Shown here: positions 7,819 through 16,348 of the stretch, piece by piece
How the letters are laid out: each line of letters opens with the position of its first letter
Position numbering within the stretch: position 1 is the first letter of the stretch
Virus record (IMG/VR): IMGVR_UViG_3300033141_001123
Coordinates: 1-43,405 of that record
Source: a virus
Strand: one strand, 5' to 3'
Length of the DNA: 43,405 nucleotides
Notes under the pieces: model-generated
Told to the model about the DNA's origin: nothing
The model's input: only the letters and a program-made list of their open reading frames with translations
The model's database searches: none
Program-made: the position numbers and the translations under genes

Positions 7819-9244
7819 CATCACCCTCCTTTTGACTGTTTGTATTTAATGCAACGTCCTTTTCTATTCCCTCCATTTCGAGTAATTCTTTCTGCGTCAT
7901 CTTCAGGTAGTTACTGCGAATGTACTTATGATCTGCAAGACCAAGCTTCAGAAGCTTCTCGCTTGCATCAGCATAATTTTTCAGCGCCACACTCTCCTCA
8001 ACGTTATCCTCCCAGCTGGGAACAGGCCAAACAACTTTATACTCTATACTATTAGGATCGTACCCCCAAAGCAACAACTGAAGGTTAATGGTGTTTCTAA
8101 CAGATAAGCTCAACATTGACTGCACACGTCTAACAGTGCGAGCAAAACGACGATCCTGTTGTTGTAAAGTTGCCTTAGCATTAATATCACGCTCGATACC
8201 AAGATGCGCCTTTGGAACCTTTAATGACGTGATGATTTTGTTTTGATAATACTCAATGGCCGATAAATTCCAAAAACCCGTATTGCTAGTATCAAGAACC
8301 CTCACGTCAGTCAAACCAGGTACTACCTTGCCACCTCTTTCGTCATAAGATGTTGCTATGAAAACATCCTTGACAACTGAAACTTGCTGCACGCCCTTAG
8401 TGTCTGTAGCGACCTCGCGCGTCTTCAGTGAATGTTTAAAGTCCTCGATAGCCTTTCTAGCCTCTGGCCCTCCTTTACCAGTAGTATCAATGATGAAAAG
8501 CAGACGAGCAAAAGCGCGAGTAAGCCAGTTAATAACAAGGGCTTCCTCCATTGCTTGCAATTTCTTCCATGCTGTACGCGCTGCAAAAAGCAAAGAGCGA
8601 CCATATTTCCTATTACCAGCACGATTCCAACGCATATGATCAATCTGCCACGGATAGAATCCAGCATAGAACTTAGTACCACCATTTATATACTGCTCGA
8701 AAGCCCACTCCCCCTGCTTACTACCAGTCAAGAGAATGCCCTGTTTATCCTCAAGACGTTTCATGGTATTTGCAGGCATATCCATCAGGCGCACGACATT
8801 TAAATCCTTGTCTAGGACACGCTGAATAAAACAGTCGCCATACTTGAGCGCCTGCCTAGCAAACGAATAGGCTTTCTCCGCCCACCTTGTGCGCTTCAAC
8901 ATTAACTCAATGTTTTCTATGAGCGCATCTGGAACATTGGTATATACTACAGTGAACGATTGACCTGCGCCGTGCTCTGCGTTCACAGCGTTATCAGCCA
9001 GAATGTCAAGGGCTGACGAGACTTCATCTACAGTGTCATCCATCTCATCAACGTCAATGTAAATGTTTGCCCGCCGCGTTGAGACGTTATAGAAGTGTTG
9101 CTCCATCATATCGAATGTAACTTCGACAGTACCTATGGCACTTGTTGGCTGTGTCTCAGGGACAAGTGGCGTGTCAAGAATCTTCCTTATTCGTGTCATT
9201 ATTCGCTTAATGAAACCAACCTTCTTTGGCACGTCTACAGTCAT
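7805..9244 (-). CDS. Portal protein, T4 gp20-like
   Basis: This 479-residue protein matches the gp20-like portal family in length and order: IDVDEMDDTVDEVSSALDIL near the N-terminus, FARQALKYGDCFIQRV, and a long helical C-terminal half with KVPKAHLGIERD and NAKATLQQQDRRFARTV. Portals form the dodecameric ring through which DNA enters the head. The gene sits immediately upstream of the protease and capsid genes. Its ATG overlaps the stop of a 25-residue upstream micropeptide (ATGA), suggesting translational coupling. Confidence 0.85.
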   Translation of the reverse strand: MTVDVPKKVGFIKRIMTRIRKILDTPLVPETQPTSAIGTVEVTFDMMEQHFYNVSTRRANIYIDVDEMDDTVDEVSSALDILADNAVNAEHGAGQSFTVVYTNVPDALIENIELMLKRTRWAEKAYSFARQALKYGDCFIQRVLDKDLNVVRLMDMPANTMKRLEDKQGILLTGSKQGEWAFEQYINGGTKFYAGFYPWQIDHMRWNRAGNRKYGRSLLFAARTAWKKLQAMEEALVINWLTRAFARLLFIIDTTGKGGPEARKAIEDFKHSLKTREVATDTKGVQQVSVVKDVFIATSYDERGGKVVPGLTDVRVLDTSNTGFWNLSAIEYYQNKIITSLKVPKAHLGIERDINAKATLQQQDRRFARTVRRVQSMLSLSVRNTINLQLLLWGYDPNSIEYKVVWPVPSWEDNVEESVALKNYADASEKLLKLGLADHKYIRSNYLKMTQKELLEMEGIEKDVALNTNSQKEGDDVDK

Positions 9245-9318
9245 GTTAATCCTCCTACATTATGGCTCGACTGATACCAATATAGCGTAGACACAACAAT
9301 CGCCAATACAATTTGCAT
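9241..9318 (-). CDS. 25-residue hydrophobic micropeptide before portal
   Basis: The frame encodes 25 residues starting MQIVLAIVVSTLYWYQ and then a polar tail ending GGLT. The first 15 residues form one hydrophobic segment. A GGAAG site lies about eight bases before the ATG. The TGA stop overlaps the portal start in the ATGA arrangement, and the frame exactly fills the gap between a glycosyltransferase gene and portal. The tail sequence NVGGLT is encoded by the portal ribosome-binding site (GTAGGAGGATTAAC), so translation of the peptide necessarily passes through that site. It may be a membrane peptide or a translated leader. Confidence 0.45.
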   Translation of the reverse strand: MQIVLAIVVSTLYWYQSSHNVGGLT

Positions 9319-9320
9319 GA

Positions 9321-10046
9321 TTAACTTCCAGCGTTGAAAATTAGAGTAACAGGAGTTGGCACATGATACACATGCTTTCCATGCTCCCAGTCAATCACTT
9401 TAATCAGGCTGCTGAGATGCTCACCAAAACCAAAATTATTAACCAAGTCGTGCTCTGGCAATGCCATCATATAACCACCAGCCTGAACAGCCTCTTTGAA
9501 CACCATGTCCTCAGAGAAATTATGTCCAACATTTTCTGACCACGGGCCAAACTCATCGTAGATTTCACGGCGCATACAAATGGCGCTACCCACAAAATCC
9601 TGCACTTCATAGAAGTGAGGCTCTTTCTCAAAACACTCTGTAATCAGCTTGTCAGAAAAGTTCACAGGTGGATGCCAATACTTGAACAAACCCAAGCAAC
9701 CTATATTCTCCCAAGCACGCAACAGCCACATTACATGAGACAACCAACCTGGAGAATATTCCAAATCAGCATCGAGCTTCAGCAGAAAGTCACCGCGAGC
9801 AATCTGAAAACCCCTATTGACCTGAATACCAAGTCCCATATTGTGACCGCAGTTAAAAAGTGCCGTTGACACTTTCTTCGCACGAACCAATCCATAGATG
9901 TAGTTCTGTGTTGCTTCGTCACTGCCGTCATCCATGACGATTAGCTCGTATGGCGCTTGTGTGCTCCGAAACATGGACTCCAAACTGCGTTGTAGACTTT
10001 CCTTGCGATTGAACGATAGGACAACCAAACTTGCAAACATGGTCAC
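9321..10046 (-). CDS. Family 2 glycosyltransferase
   Basis: This 241-residue protein has a GT2 GT-A domain: VVLSFNRKESL (8-18), DDGSD (39-43), NMGLGIQVNRGF, and the metal-binding DAD (92-94). GSAICMRREIYDEFGPW and the downstream SEDMV fit the acceptor-side and catalytic-base region. The frame opens with GTG at 10046, which has GAGGGGG seven bases upstream; an in-frame ATG at 10040 is an alternative with a longer spacing. The gene ends the main sugar cluster, next to portal. Donor and acceptor are unknown. Confidence 0.85.
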   Translation of the reverse strand: MTMFASLVVLSFNRKESLQRSLESMFRSTQAPYELIVMDDGSDEATQNYIYGLVRAKKVSTALFNCGHNMGLGIQVNRGFQIARGDFLLKLDADLEYSPGWLSHVMWLLRAWENIGCLGLFKYWHPPVNFSDKLITECFEKEPHFYEVQDFVGSAICMRREIYDEFGPWSENVGHNFSEDMVFKEAVQAGGYMMALPEHDLVNNFGFGEHLSSLIKVIDWEHGKHVYHVPTPVTLIFNAGS

Positions 10047-10058
10047 TATTTGACCCCC

Positions 10059-10130
10059 TCAGAAATTTCCATACGGATGTGAAGCATCAGCAACATCTTT
10101 TGTGATGTGTGGCTTGAAAAGTTGTATCAT
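10059..10130 (-). CDS. 23-residue peptide, possible remnant of a DegT-type aminotransferase
   Basis: The frame starts at an ATG that overlaps the stop of the upstream glycosyltransferase (ATGA) and has AGGGA just before it. It encodes MIQLFKPHITKDVADAS then HPYGNF and stops. The first 15 residues resemble the usual beginning of DegT/DnrJ-family sugar aminotransferases (hydrophobic-LFKP-x-I-x-x-x-V-x-x-A). The rest of such an enzyme is absent. It may be a deletion remnant or an independent small peptide. The resemblance is short and could be chance. Confidence 0.3.
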   Translation of the reverse strand: MIQLFKPHITKDVADASHPYGNF

Positions 10131-11062
10131 AATTCCCTGGTCTCTTTCATTGCTTGCTCAAAGCGCACTGCGAACGTGTGTTCTCTCTTTGTACGCATCT
10201 GTGCGCCGTGCTTCAGCATAACGCACCTCGCTGGATTTTTTAACAGGCTGTTTACCTGCATTACAAAATCCCTAGCATCGGTAAACACCACAATCTCATC
10301 GTTTGTAAAGTATTCCCACAATTCTGGACACCTGCTGGAGTCTACCAGTTGTGCACATCCAACCATAGCTTGCATGAAAAGGCGACCATTGGGTGACGAT
10401 GGACGTATTTTATACCTATTAGCATGATCCACGTCGTTCATGCGATGCAAGTTCAGCACAACCTTAGCACCAACAATAGCCGCTATGTACTGTTCTCCTC
10501 CATAGTGTTCCTCTGTTCTTGCCCACGGTGCTGCCTGCTTCCAACCAGACCCAACTAGAAGGACATCGTGCTTTCTCAACTCACTGGAAACCTCTTTAAT
10601 CAGTTTGACTCTACTAGGAAAGGCGTTGCCGACAAAGCAGACATCGCTGTTTATCAGTCTCTTAGGTGTGAGACTAACGGTGGACGGATAGAAACAGGCC
10701 GGAGAATGTATAACTCGCTTTCCAAGAACCCTACTCAAATGCTCTGCCGAGTTGCGATCTGTGTCCCAGAGTAGGTCAACTTCTCTACCGGCGCGTTCAA
10801 TAATATCAATCTCATATGGACTCTCTAATGACCACAAGATTGACACATTACCGAGAGAGCGTGCCACGCTGGTTGGAATGTCACCGTGCCAAGGATGATA
10901 AAAGATCACATAGTCAAAATGCCTGTGCATGACTTCAGGTAAACTACCCGCATGGACAACCGTGGCCGAGTATTTTGACATCATGTTTAGACCATTCATT
11001 ATATTCTCAATGAATATAGGTGTGTCCCACACCACGATAAGTATGTCGGTTATTGCCTTCAC
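10127..11062 (-). CDS. CgeB-like glycosyltransferase
   Basis: This 311-residue protein resembles the CgeB/Glyco_trans_1_2 group of GT-B enzymes: an N-terminal half with YVIFYHPW and ILWSLESPYE, the segment VCFVGNAFPSR, and near the C-terminus YKIRPSSPNGRLFMQAMVGCAQL followed by FTNDEIVVFTD, where the conserved glycine-rich donor loop and acidic pocket lie. CgeB relatives modify the surface of spores or cells with sugars. The start is a GTG whose last bases form the TGA stop of the preceding gene. Donor and acceptor are unknown. Confidence 0.75.
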   Translation of the reverse strand: MKAITDILIVVWDTPIFIENIMNGLNMMSKYSATVVHAGSLPEVMHRHFDYVIFYHPWHGDIPTSVARSLGNVSILWSLESPYEIDIIERAGREVDLLWDTDRNSAEHLSRVLGKRVIHSPACFYPSTVSLTPKRLINSDVCFVGNAFPSRVKLIKEVSSELRKHDVLLVGSGWKQAAPWARTEEHYGGEQYIAAIVGAKVVLNLHRMNDVDHANRYKIRPSSPNGRLFMQAMVGCAQLVDSSRCPELWEYFTNDEIVVFTDARDFVMQVNSLLKNPARCVMLKHGAQMRTKREHTFAVRFEQAMKETREL

Positions 11063-11781
11063 AACAGGTCGCCTTCCTCGCGCAATCGCTTAAAGGCAAC
11101 GCTGCGATCTATTTGTCTACACATTGAAGTGTGGGGGGAATCTTTGTAGATACCAAGCTCTACCGGAATGTGATGGAAAGCGTGCCCCTGCGCTAAGATA
11201 CTATCAAAAAACACTCCATCAGCACATCCCCAGAACCTTGGCTCCTCAGGCCAACCATTGCCAAACACCTCTCTTCGATGCGCTACCTGATTGTGATCTA
11301 ACAGCCCACCAGCATTTAGATTAACAGTACCTCGAATATGTCGAACATCGTGCATTTCAGTTACTCTGCCAGTTTTCCAATCAACCATGCAAGTGCGATG
11401 ACGAAAATAGGCAGCGTAAACTTCTGGATGCTCATCAAAGTAATCACAGACCACCTCAAAACATCTAGGATAAAACTCATTGTCATCACATAAGTATAGG
11501 ATTATGTCACCCTTGGTCATGGGAAATGACTTGTTGATGTTCACTGCAAATCTAGTAAGCTTGGGGCGATCCTCTTCTGAAACATCAGAAGACCACCATG
11601 AGCATCGCGGATCACCATCAAGGAGATCATGTAAAATAGCCCTAACACCTGGCCCAGAATTATCATCGGCGACCACTAACTGCCAGTTTTTCTCTGTCTG
11701 AACCAGAATGGACTTGATACTAGCCCTTAACAGTGCTGGGCGATTGTAGGATGTTAAGATAACACTACATCTTGGCTTCAT
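11059..11781 (-). CDS. Family 2 glycosyltransferase
   Basis: This 240-residue protein has the GT2 opening SVILTSYNRPALLRASI (6-22), VADDNSG (38-43 region), and the metal site LCDDNEF. The form DDN in place of DxD is unusual but seen in the family. I chose ATG at 11781 because AAGGAGAG lies just upstream and the start is one base from the stop of the epimerase gene. A longer frame reaching 12081 would read through the epimerase gene in another frame and is rejected. It belongs to the coupled sugar cluster. Confidence 0.85.
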   Translation of the reverse strand: MKPRCSVILTSYNRPALLRASIKSILVQTEKNWQLVVADDNSGPGVRAILHDLLDGDPRCSWWSSDVSEEDRPKLTRFAVNINKSFPMTKGDIILYLCDDNEFYPRCFEVVCDYFDEHPEVYAAYFRHRTCMVDWKTGRVTEMHDVRHIRGTVNLNAGGLLDHNQVAHRREVFGNGWPEEPRFWGCADGVFFDSILAQGHAFHHIPVELGIYKDSPHTSMCRQIDRSVAFKRLREEGDLL

Positions 11782-11782
11782 C

Positions 11783-12604
11783 TTACTCTCCTTGGAGTGG
11801 TATGGCACGCTTAAACTCAGGGTGATAATTAAGATATTTTTGTGCACGCGAGATGTCAACAAGTGTCTCCTGACCTGTAGTAAAGTTGGGTACATCAGGC
11901 CATGCGCTTTTAATCCACTTTTGAATGTCAACGTATTTAGCAGGAGTAGTTGGTGTAGCAATATTACACACCACATAACTTTTAACCTTCTCTGTTTCCA
12001 CCGCAAGGCCAAAAGCCTCCTGTAAATCCACCCAGAGGATGTAAGCGTAAAGCCAATCAGCCTGCCTACCATGTGGAGCATTAAAGTAATTGTCTACATA
12101 TGGTGTATGTGGCCAAATCCGCAGACCGATAATGACCATATCTGTTGCATTGGCAAAATTCTTGGCCCACTTGTCAGCGGCGATTTTAGTCTTTGTGTAC
12201 ACATGCAGTGTATCCTCTGGTGGTGGAGGAGTATCCTCGTGTAACGGAAAGCGCGTCGGCGTCAAATTTCCATGCGTTGGGCCGTATACAGCATCAGAGC
12301 TTGCGTATATGAGTTTTGGAACATTAGCGTAAGATGCAGTTCGCAATACTGTACGAAAACCATCCCCATTTATACGTTCATAGCTGTATGGATTGGGTCT
12401 ACGGCCTGGGCCACCAATTGCGGCAAGATGAATGACAGCATCCTTTCCTTGCATCCTCTTGAAGAGTTTTGGCACGTCGAAAACATCATCACCACTCTTG
12501 TAGTCATAAACGTCAATATTAAAACCGAAACGCCTTTTGTCCAAAAGGCCAGGGCGCACTATTCCACCTATTTCACCACTACCGCCTGTCATTAACACAT
12601 TCAT
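11783..12604 (-). CDS. NAD-dependent nucleotide-sugar epimerase/dehydratase (extended SDR)
   Basis: This 273-residue protein has the Rossmann NAD-binding motif GGSGEIG at residues 7-13, the HLAAIGGPG segment, SSDAVYG (102-108) and the catalytic pair Tyr136 and Lys140 in YTKTK. These define the extended short-chain dehydrogenase family that epimerises or dehydrates UDP/GDP/dTDP sugars. It is somewhat shorter than typical members (about 310-340). I chose the ATG at 12604, which overlaps the stop of the preceding gene (ATGA); one at 12616 would add MGNA. It probably makes a donor for the neighbouring transferases. The exact substrate cannot be read from sequence. Confidence 0.85.
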   Translation of the reverse strand: MNVLMTGGSGEIGGIVRPGLLDKRRFGFNIDVYDYKSGDDVFDVPKLFKRMQGKDAVIHLAAIGGPGRRPNPYSYERINGDGFRTVLRTASYANVPKLIYASSDAVYGPTHGNLTPTRFPLHEDTPPPPEDTLHVYTKTKIAADKWAKNFANATDMVIIGLRIWPHTPYVDNYFNAPHGRQADWLYAYILWVDLQEAFGLAVETEKVKSYVVCNIATPTTPAKYVDIQKWIKSAWPDVPNFTTGQETLVDISRAQKYLNYHPEFKRAIPLQGE

Positions 12605-13449
12605 CGCGTTTCCCATCCTTTATAACTCCCTGGAGGTCTCCCGTCGTTAAATCTACCAATGTGAAAGAATCGCTCAAACCTCTCAACCTCGACCTGACTC
12701 TGCTTAATGATGAACGCCAAATTGCGCGGATGATAAAGATGTCCGCCGATTATCCGCCTGTCAAAACTAATTGAGTGGCCTGCAAAGTACGCAGCCAAAC
12801 CTGATGCGCCATCTTCGACAAGACCAGCACTAAGCTCGTTCCAAAAACCGCCAGTGTCCCAGAAAATGTCTTTAGGCCAGCAAATGTTACCACTGAAAGC
12901 GCCGAGCAACATCTCTCTGGTGTGAAAGACCTCGTGTGGTTCCACGGCGTTAAAAGTAGCCATGCGGTAGTCACGACAAATACTGTGTGTCGGTGGTATA
13001 CTAATCTTACGTGGTGGGAGTTTCTCGGCAATGATGTCATCAAAACGCTGTTCGACATCACTGGTAGTGATGTGCATAGGTGTAAGCCAGTGATAGATGC
13101 CAGCTATGATGCGATTTGGATTCAAATTTAAATCCTCCACATACAATTCCAGAACATCGGAACGCAGGATCACATCACTGTCGGCGAAAACGTAAAAGTC
13201 ATGACGCGCGAGTTGGGCACCCACATTTCGGGGTTGTATGCCTACGCCTGGAACAAATTTCGGTATTCTAACGTAGTGAAGATCAAGTCCATGAAATCTG
13301 CGAATCAATCTCTCTATATCTACACCACCACCATCGTTAATCACAATGACCTCGAAATCCTTGAATGTCTGACATGTAAGGCTAGTCAAGACCAGTCGCA
13401 GATTTTCAAGTCTATCAGATGCGACAGGAATAATAACGCTTAGTCTCAT
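12601..13449 (-). CDS. Family 2 glycosyltransferase
   Basis: This 282-residue protein has the GT2 start RLSVIIPVASDR, the motif INDGGG (37-42), PRNVGAQLA and the metal site ADSD (89-92). A later GLVEDGASGLAAYFAG segment provides the catalytic acidic residues. The start at 13449 overlaps the stop of the upstream gene in an ATGA. An earlier start at 13497 would overlap that gene by some 50 bases and is less likely. It lies in the tightly coupled part of the sugar operon. Confidence 0.85.
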   Translation of the reverse strand: MRLSVIIPVASDRLENLRLVLTSLTCQTFKDFEVIVINDGGGVDIERLIRRFHGLDLHYVRIPKFVPGVGIQPRNVGAQLARHDFYVFADSDVILRSDVLELYVEDLNLNPNRIIAGIYHWLTPMHITTSDVEQRFDDIIAEKLPPRKISIPPTHSICRDYRMATFNAVEPHEVFHTREMLLGAFSGNICWPKDIFWDTGGFWNELSAGLVEDGASGLAAYFAGHSISFDRRIIGGHLYHPRNLAFIIKQSQVEVERFERFFHIGRFNDGRPPGSYKGWETR

Positions 13450-14417
13450 GTGAATAATCCTAACCAGAGCAACATCGCCTCTCGTAGCTTTTTCCAATAA
13501 ACACCAGTTGGAAAGGAAATTTTATGGACAATCTCGTGGTAGCACTCAATTGGTTCACTACTGCTAAGAACAACATTATCGACCAGATGCCACAACTCCT
13601 CGTTGATGGCAATGCCAGGAGCCTCTTTGATTAAATTATTGAACACGTTAGACTTGCGTATGTGTTCGACAATCGGCTCACCAACAGACACAGACAAACG
13701 TAGATGGTCACAGATTCTCTTTACAAACAAACCAGCCCAAATGTCGCCAAAACGATCATAAGGATAATCTCGCCCCATCAACAAAAAATACATCGCTGGT
13801 GCCAGCTTGGATTTAAAAGCCAAGTTCATGCCCGACATGGGAAAGTATCTACTAAATGGAATGACCTGCTGTATAGGACTAAATCTATCTGTATGTGTCA
13901 GCCTCGACTGCACAAGCTGAGTTGACGCATCTATGTCTGGAACACGTGACCAAAGCCCAACATTTAGAACAACCTCACATTCTCGATCAGTATTGAAATA
14001 TGGCACTCCACGTGTCACAGGGCCAGCGCCCACTGTTTTCCAGGCGCGGGCGACAGCTCGTGTCTGTAGCGCCTTCCAATGTGTGTCTAAGAAATTGGCA
14101 CTGTCAGGCCAACAATCATCGTCAAGTGTCACAATCATATCCGGTTTCATAAGCCAAGCACGGTAGTAACCAAACGAACGGATACAGTCGGTGCGTCTAG
14201 GAATAATCCAAGCATGTTCGCCTAATATCTTATCAATCTCAGTCCAACTGAAGTGTAGAACATTTGAGTGATTAATACTAAAAGTACATTCGGCATGATC
14301 CTCCATCACGATTACTTGATGCTGCTTAAATTCGTCTTGCCACACATCGAGGAACAAGCCTATACATTCCTCTCGAATCGAAGGGACTACAATAACAGCC
14401 TTGTACGTATTAGACAT
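13446..14417 (-). CDS. Reversibly glycosylated polypeptide family protein (UDP-arabinopyranose mutase-like, GT75)
   Basis: This 323-residue protein resembles the RGP/UAM family over most of its length. It has RSFGYYRAWL (80-89) then LDDDCWPD (98-105), matching the R-x-F-GY and DDDC signature. GVPYFNTDRE leads to VGLWSRVPDIDASTQLV, matching the family's GLW-x-x-xPD-x-DA-x-TQLV. FPMSGMNLAF (192-201), AMYFLLMG and RFGDIWAGLFVKRICDHL (222-239) follow. In plants these enzymes interconvert UDP-arabinopyranose and UDP-arabinofuranose and become self-glycosylated on an arginine; Arg145 appears to align with that residue. It is a surprising gene for a phage and suggests a pentofuranose or related donor. 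Confidence 0.8.
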   Translation of the reverse strand: MSNTYKAVIVVPSIREECIGLFLDVWQDEFKQHQVIVMEDHAECTFSINHSNVLHFSWTEIDKILGEHAWIIPRRTDCIRSFGYYRAWLMKPDMIVTLDDDCWPDSANFLDTHWKALQTRAVARAWKTVGAGPVTRGVPYFNTDRECEVVLNVGLWSRVPDIDASTQLVQSRLTHTDRFSPIQQVIPFSRYFPMSGMNLAFKSKLAPAMYFLLMGRDYPYDRFGDIWAGLFVKRICDHLRLSVSVGEPIVEHIRKSNVFNNLIKEAPGIAINEELWHLVDNVVLSSSEPIECYHEIVHKISFPTGVYWKKLREAMLLWLGLFT

Positions 14418-15285
14418 CTGGCTCTTGTCCTATTGGTAAAATTCCCATTACACCTTTCCTTTCCCAAACGTAGAGACCAACCTTATGTAAATCATGTTTT
14501 GCTGCAATATACTGAATGTTCTTATTACATGAGGCTTGATTAACTGCCTGATCCCTATCGTGATAGATGTGATAGCCGTGAACTAAGCTTGTAAAAATCA
14601 CAGGATGGCCAGCCAACTGTGCACGAATACCTATCTCACAGTCTTCACCACCGTGCCCGACAAAACTCTCATCGAAACTGCCAAGTGTTTCAAATATCAC
14701 CCTCGGAAACATCAAAACACCAGTGTACAAATAGGCAGCAAACCCCTCCCACTGAACTTCGCCATCGAAAATTGAAGGTTGTGCTTTATAGCGGGGATCG
14801 ATGCCAACGATACCCTTCGGATTGCCACCAAATTGCGCCGGAGGAAGTGTGCCAGCAACTATCTTGTCCCAGTTATGATAAACATCGTATGGGCGAATGT
14901 TCATTGGTAACATCCAATCGTAACGGCAGGCAATAATAACCGTTGGATTTGCACGAGCAATGTTACTTAGATGAGCAAGTGATTTTGGTGCTAGGAGGAT
15001 GTCAGAATCTATGAATAGGAAATTACGTCCACGTGCAATAGCGCAACCCCGATTTCGTGTAAGTGCGGTTCTATTACCAGCATGTGGTAGCCAGCAATAT
15101 TGCAACGCGAATTTATCCTGAAACTCAAACATAACCTCAAGTGGACTATCTGTAGAGCCGTCGTCAGAGACAATCACCTCGATTGACTCAGCATAATGTG
15201 CACGTGTTTTATCCAGAGCACAAAGCGTGAGATACAGGTTCTCGCGTCTGTTATAAACTGGAATGATTACTGAGAATTCAAACAT
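14410..15285 (-). CDS. Family 2 glycosyltransferase with C-terminal acceptor domain
   Basis: This 291-residue protein has SVIIPVYNRRENL, SDDGSTDS (40-47), ALTRNRGCAIARG and the metal site FIDSD. FVGHGGEDCEIGIRAQLAG fits the C-terminal Glyco_transf_7C-like motif that supplies the catalytic base. I chose the ATG at 15285, which has AGGAGA eight bases upstream. It overlaps the next gene by eight bases. It is one of the most complete GT2 enzymes in the cluster. Confidence 0.88.
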   Translation of the reverse strand: MFEFSVIIPVYNRRENLYLTLCALDKTRAHYAESIEVIVSDDGSTDSPLEVMFEFQDKFALQYCWLPHAGNRTALTRNRGCAIARGRNFLFIDSDILLAPKSLAHLSNIARANPTVIIACRYDWMLPMNIRPYDVYHNWDKIVAGTLPPAQFGGNPKGIVGIDPRYKAQPSIFDGEVQWEGFAAYLYTGVLMFPRVIFETLGSFDESFVGHGGEDCEIGIRAQLAGHPVIFTSLVHGYHIYHDRDQAVNQASCNKNIQYIAAKHDLHKVGLYVWERKGVMGILPIGQEPDV

Positions 15286-15296
15286 CAATCATTCTC

Positions 15297-16082
15297 CTAT
15301 GTGAACAGATGCTCATCTGAACCCTGATTACCCCATATTTTTATCAAGCGATCTCTGTTACGCTTGCTAGAAAACATGGCAGCCTCCTCACCTGATCCAT
15401 GCTCATAATGTAGAAGAGTAGCTTTGGGCTGATACACAACTTTCCAACCCGCTTTTCGCGCTCTCCAACAGAAATCAATGTCCTCGAATTGTCCCAGAAT
15501 ATACGCTTCATCAAGACCACCCAATTCATCCCACATCTTTCGACGAATGAGAACACACGCAAAAGTTACAGCATTCAATTCTCGGCGCTTGTTGGCTGCT
15601 GGTAGATCAGATGGTTGACCACCATATATGTGATACGGAAGGCCCTCGCTGTTGCGTGCGACTCCGGCGTGCTGAATTGAGCCACCAAGACTATAACCTT
15701 TTTGGGGCGGATACATCAATTTAGCACCGACAATGCCAACGTCCTCATTGTTGTCAACCTCTTCGAGCATATAAGTTAGCCACGAGAAGCCGGCCTCGGT
15801 GTCAGAGTTAAGTAGACATATATATTTGGTGTCGGTTTTCAAAACAGCATGATTGCAAATGCCAGCAAAGCCCTTGCGTGTACGCAGCAAAATAACATGA
15901 TACTTGTGTTCAAGCTCATGCAAATACTCGCGCATTACAATCTCCGAACTGCGATCATCAATGATGATTAGTTTGTAGGGCGCAAGTGTGTTACGTTCAA
16001 GTGACGATAAACACCGGCTCAAAAAATCCGATGCGTTATAGGTGGGAATAATGATCGTGACTGATGGTTGCTTCTCGCTCAC
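15297..16082 (-). CDS. Family 2 glycosyltransferase, rhamnosyltransferase-like
   Basis: This 261-residue protein has VTIIIPTYNASDFL, IDDRSS (41-46), RKGFAGICNHAV and LNSDTE as metal site. GQFEDIDFCWRARKAGWKVVY is the typical ED...R-x-G-W segment of WbbL/RfbN-like GT2 enzymes that act on polysaccharides. It opens with GTG after a GAGGA site and overlaps the stop of the preceding gene (GTGA). It is the first gene of the main sugar cluster in transcription order. The actual donor is unknown. Confidence 0.88.
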   Translation of the reverse strand: MSEKQPSVTIIIPTYNASDFLSRCLSSLERNTLAPYKLIIIDDRSSEIVMREYLHELEHKYHVILLRTRKGFAGICNHAVLKTDTKYICLLNSDTEAGFSWLTYMLEEVDNNEDVGIVGAKLMYPPQKGYSLGGSIQHAGVARNSEGLPYHIYGGQPSDLPAANKRRELNAVTFACVLIRRKMWDELGGLDEAYILGQFEDIDFCWRARKAGWKVVYQPKATLLHYEHGSGEEAAMFSSKRNRDRLIKIWGNQGSDEHLFT

Positions 16083-16348
16083 GTTTTATCCTCGCTTTTA
16101 AAGCCATATACCTGAACGGGGCGCACTACACCGTTCAGCACATTCGCTCTATGTTGTCTGTCACGAAGAAGAATACCCTTACTAGCCGCTAGATGCAATA
16201 GTTTCGTCATTCTGTATGATGATACTCCTAGCAATTCCTTCCACTCTTTGAGCGTGTGAAATCCAATGTGCTCTTGCTGGCCCTGCACATCAAGTACATT
16301 CAGTAGATCGTCTAATGTGAAATCTGTTGGTAACATAATCTCAGTCAT
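16079..16348 (-). CDS. Small winged-helix-like protein
   Basis: This 89-residue protein has a helical region with GFHTLKEWKELLGVSSYRMTKLLHLAASKG, consistent with a helix-turn-helix, followed by VVRPVQVYGF that could be the wing strand. A DNA-binding role is inferred from this pattern only. The ATG at 16348 has GGAG upstream and overlaps the end of the preceding gene by eight bases. It sits between packaging-side genes and the sugar cluster and could regulate either, but nothing in the sequence shows this. Confidence 0.4.
   Translation of the reverse strand: MTEIMLPTDFTLDDLLNVLDVQGQQEHIGFHTLKEWKELLGVSSYRMTKLLHLAASKGILLRDRQHRANVLNGVVRPVQVYGFKSEDKT

Noticed and set aside
11782-12081. N-terminal extension of the GT2 gene at 11059
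   Set aside because: It overlaps the epimerase gene almost entirely in another frame; the ATG at 11781 has a ribosome site and a family-typical start.
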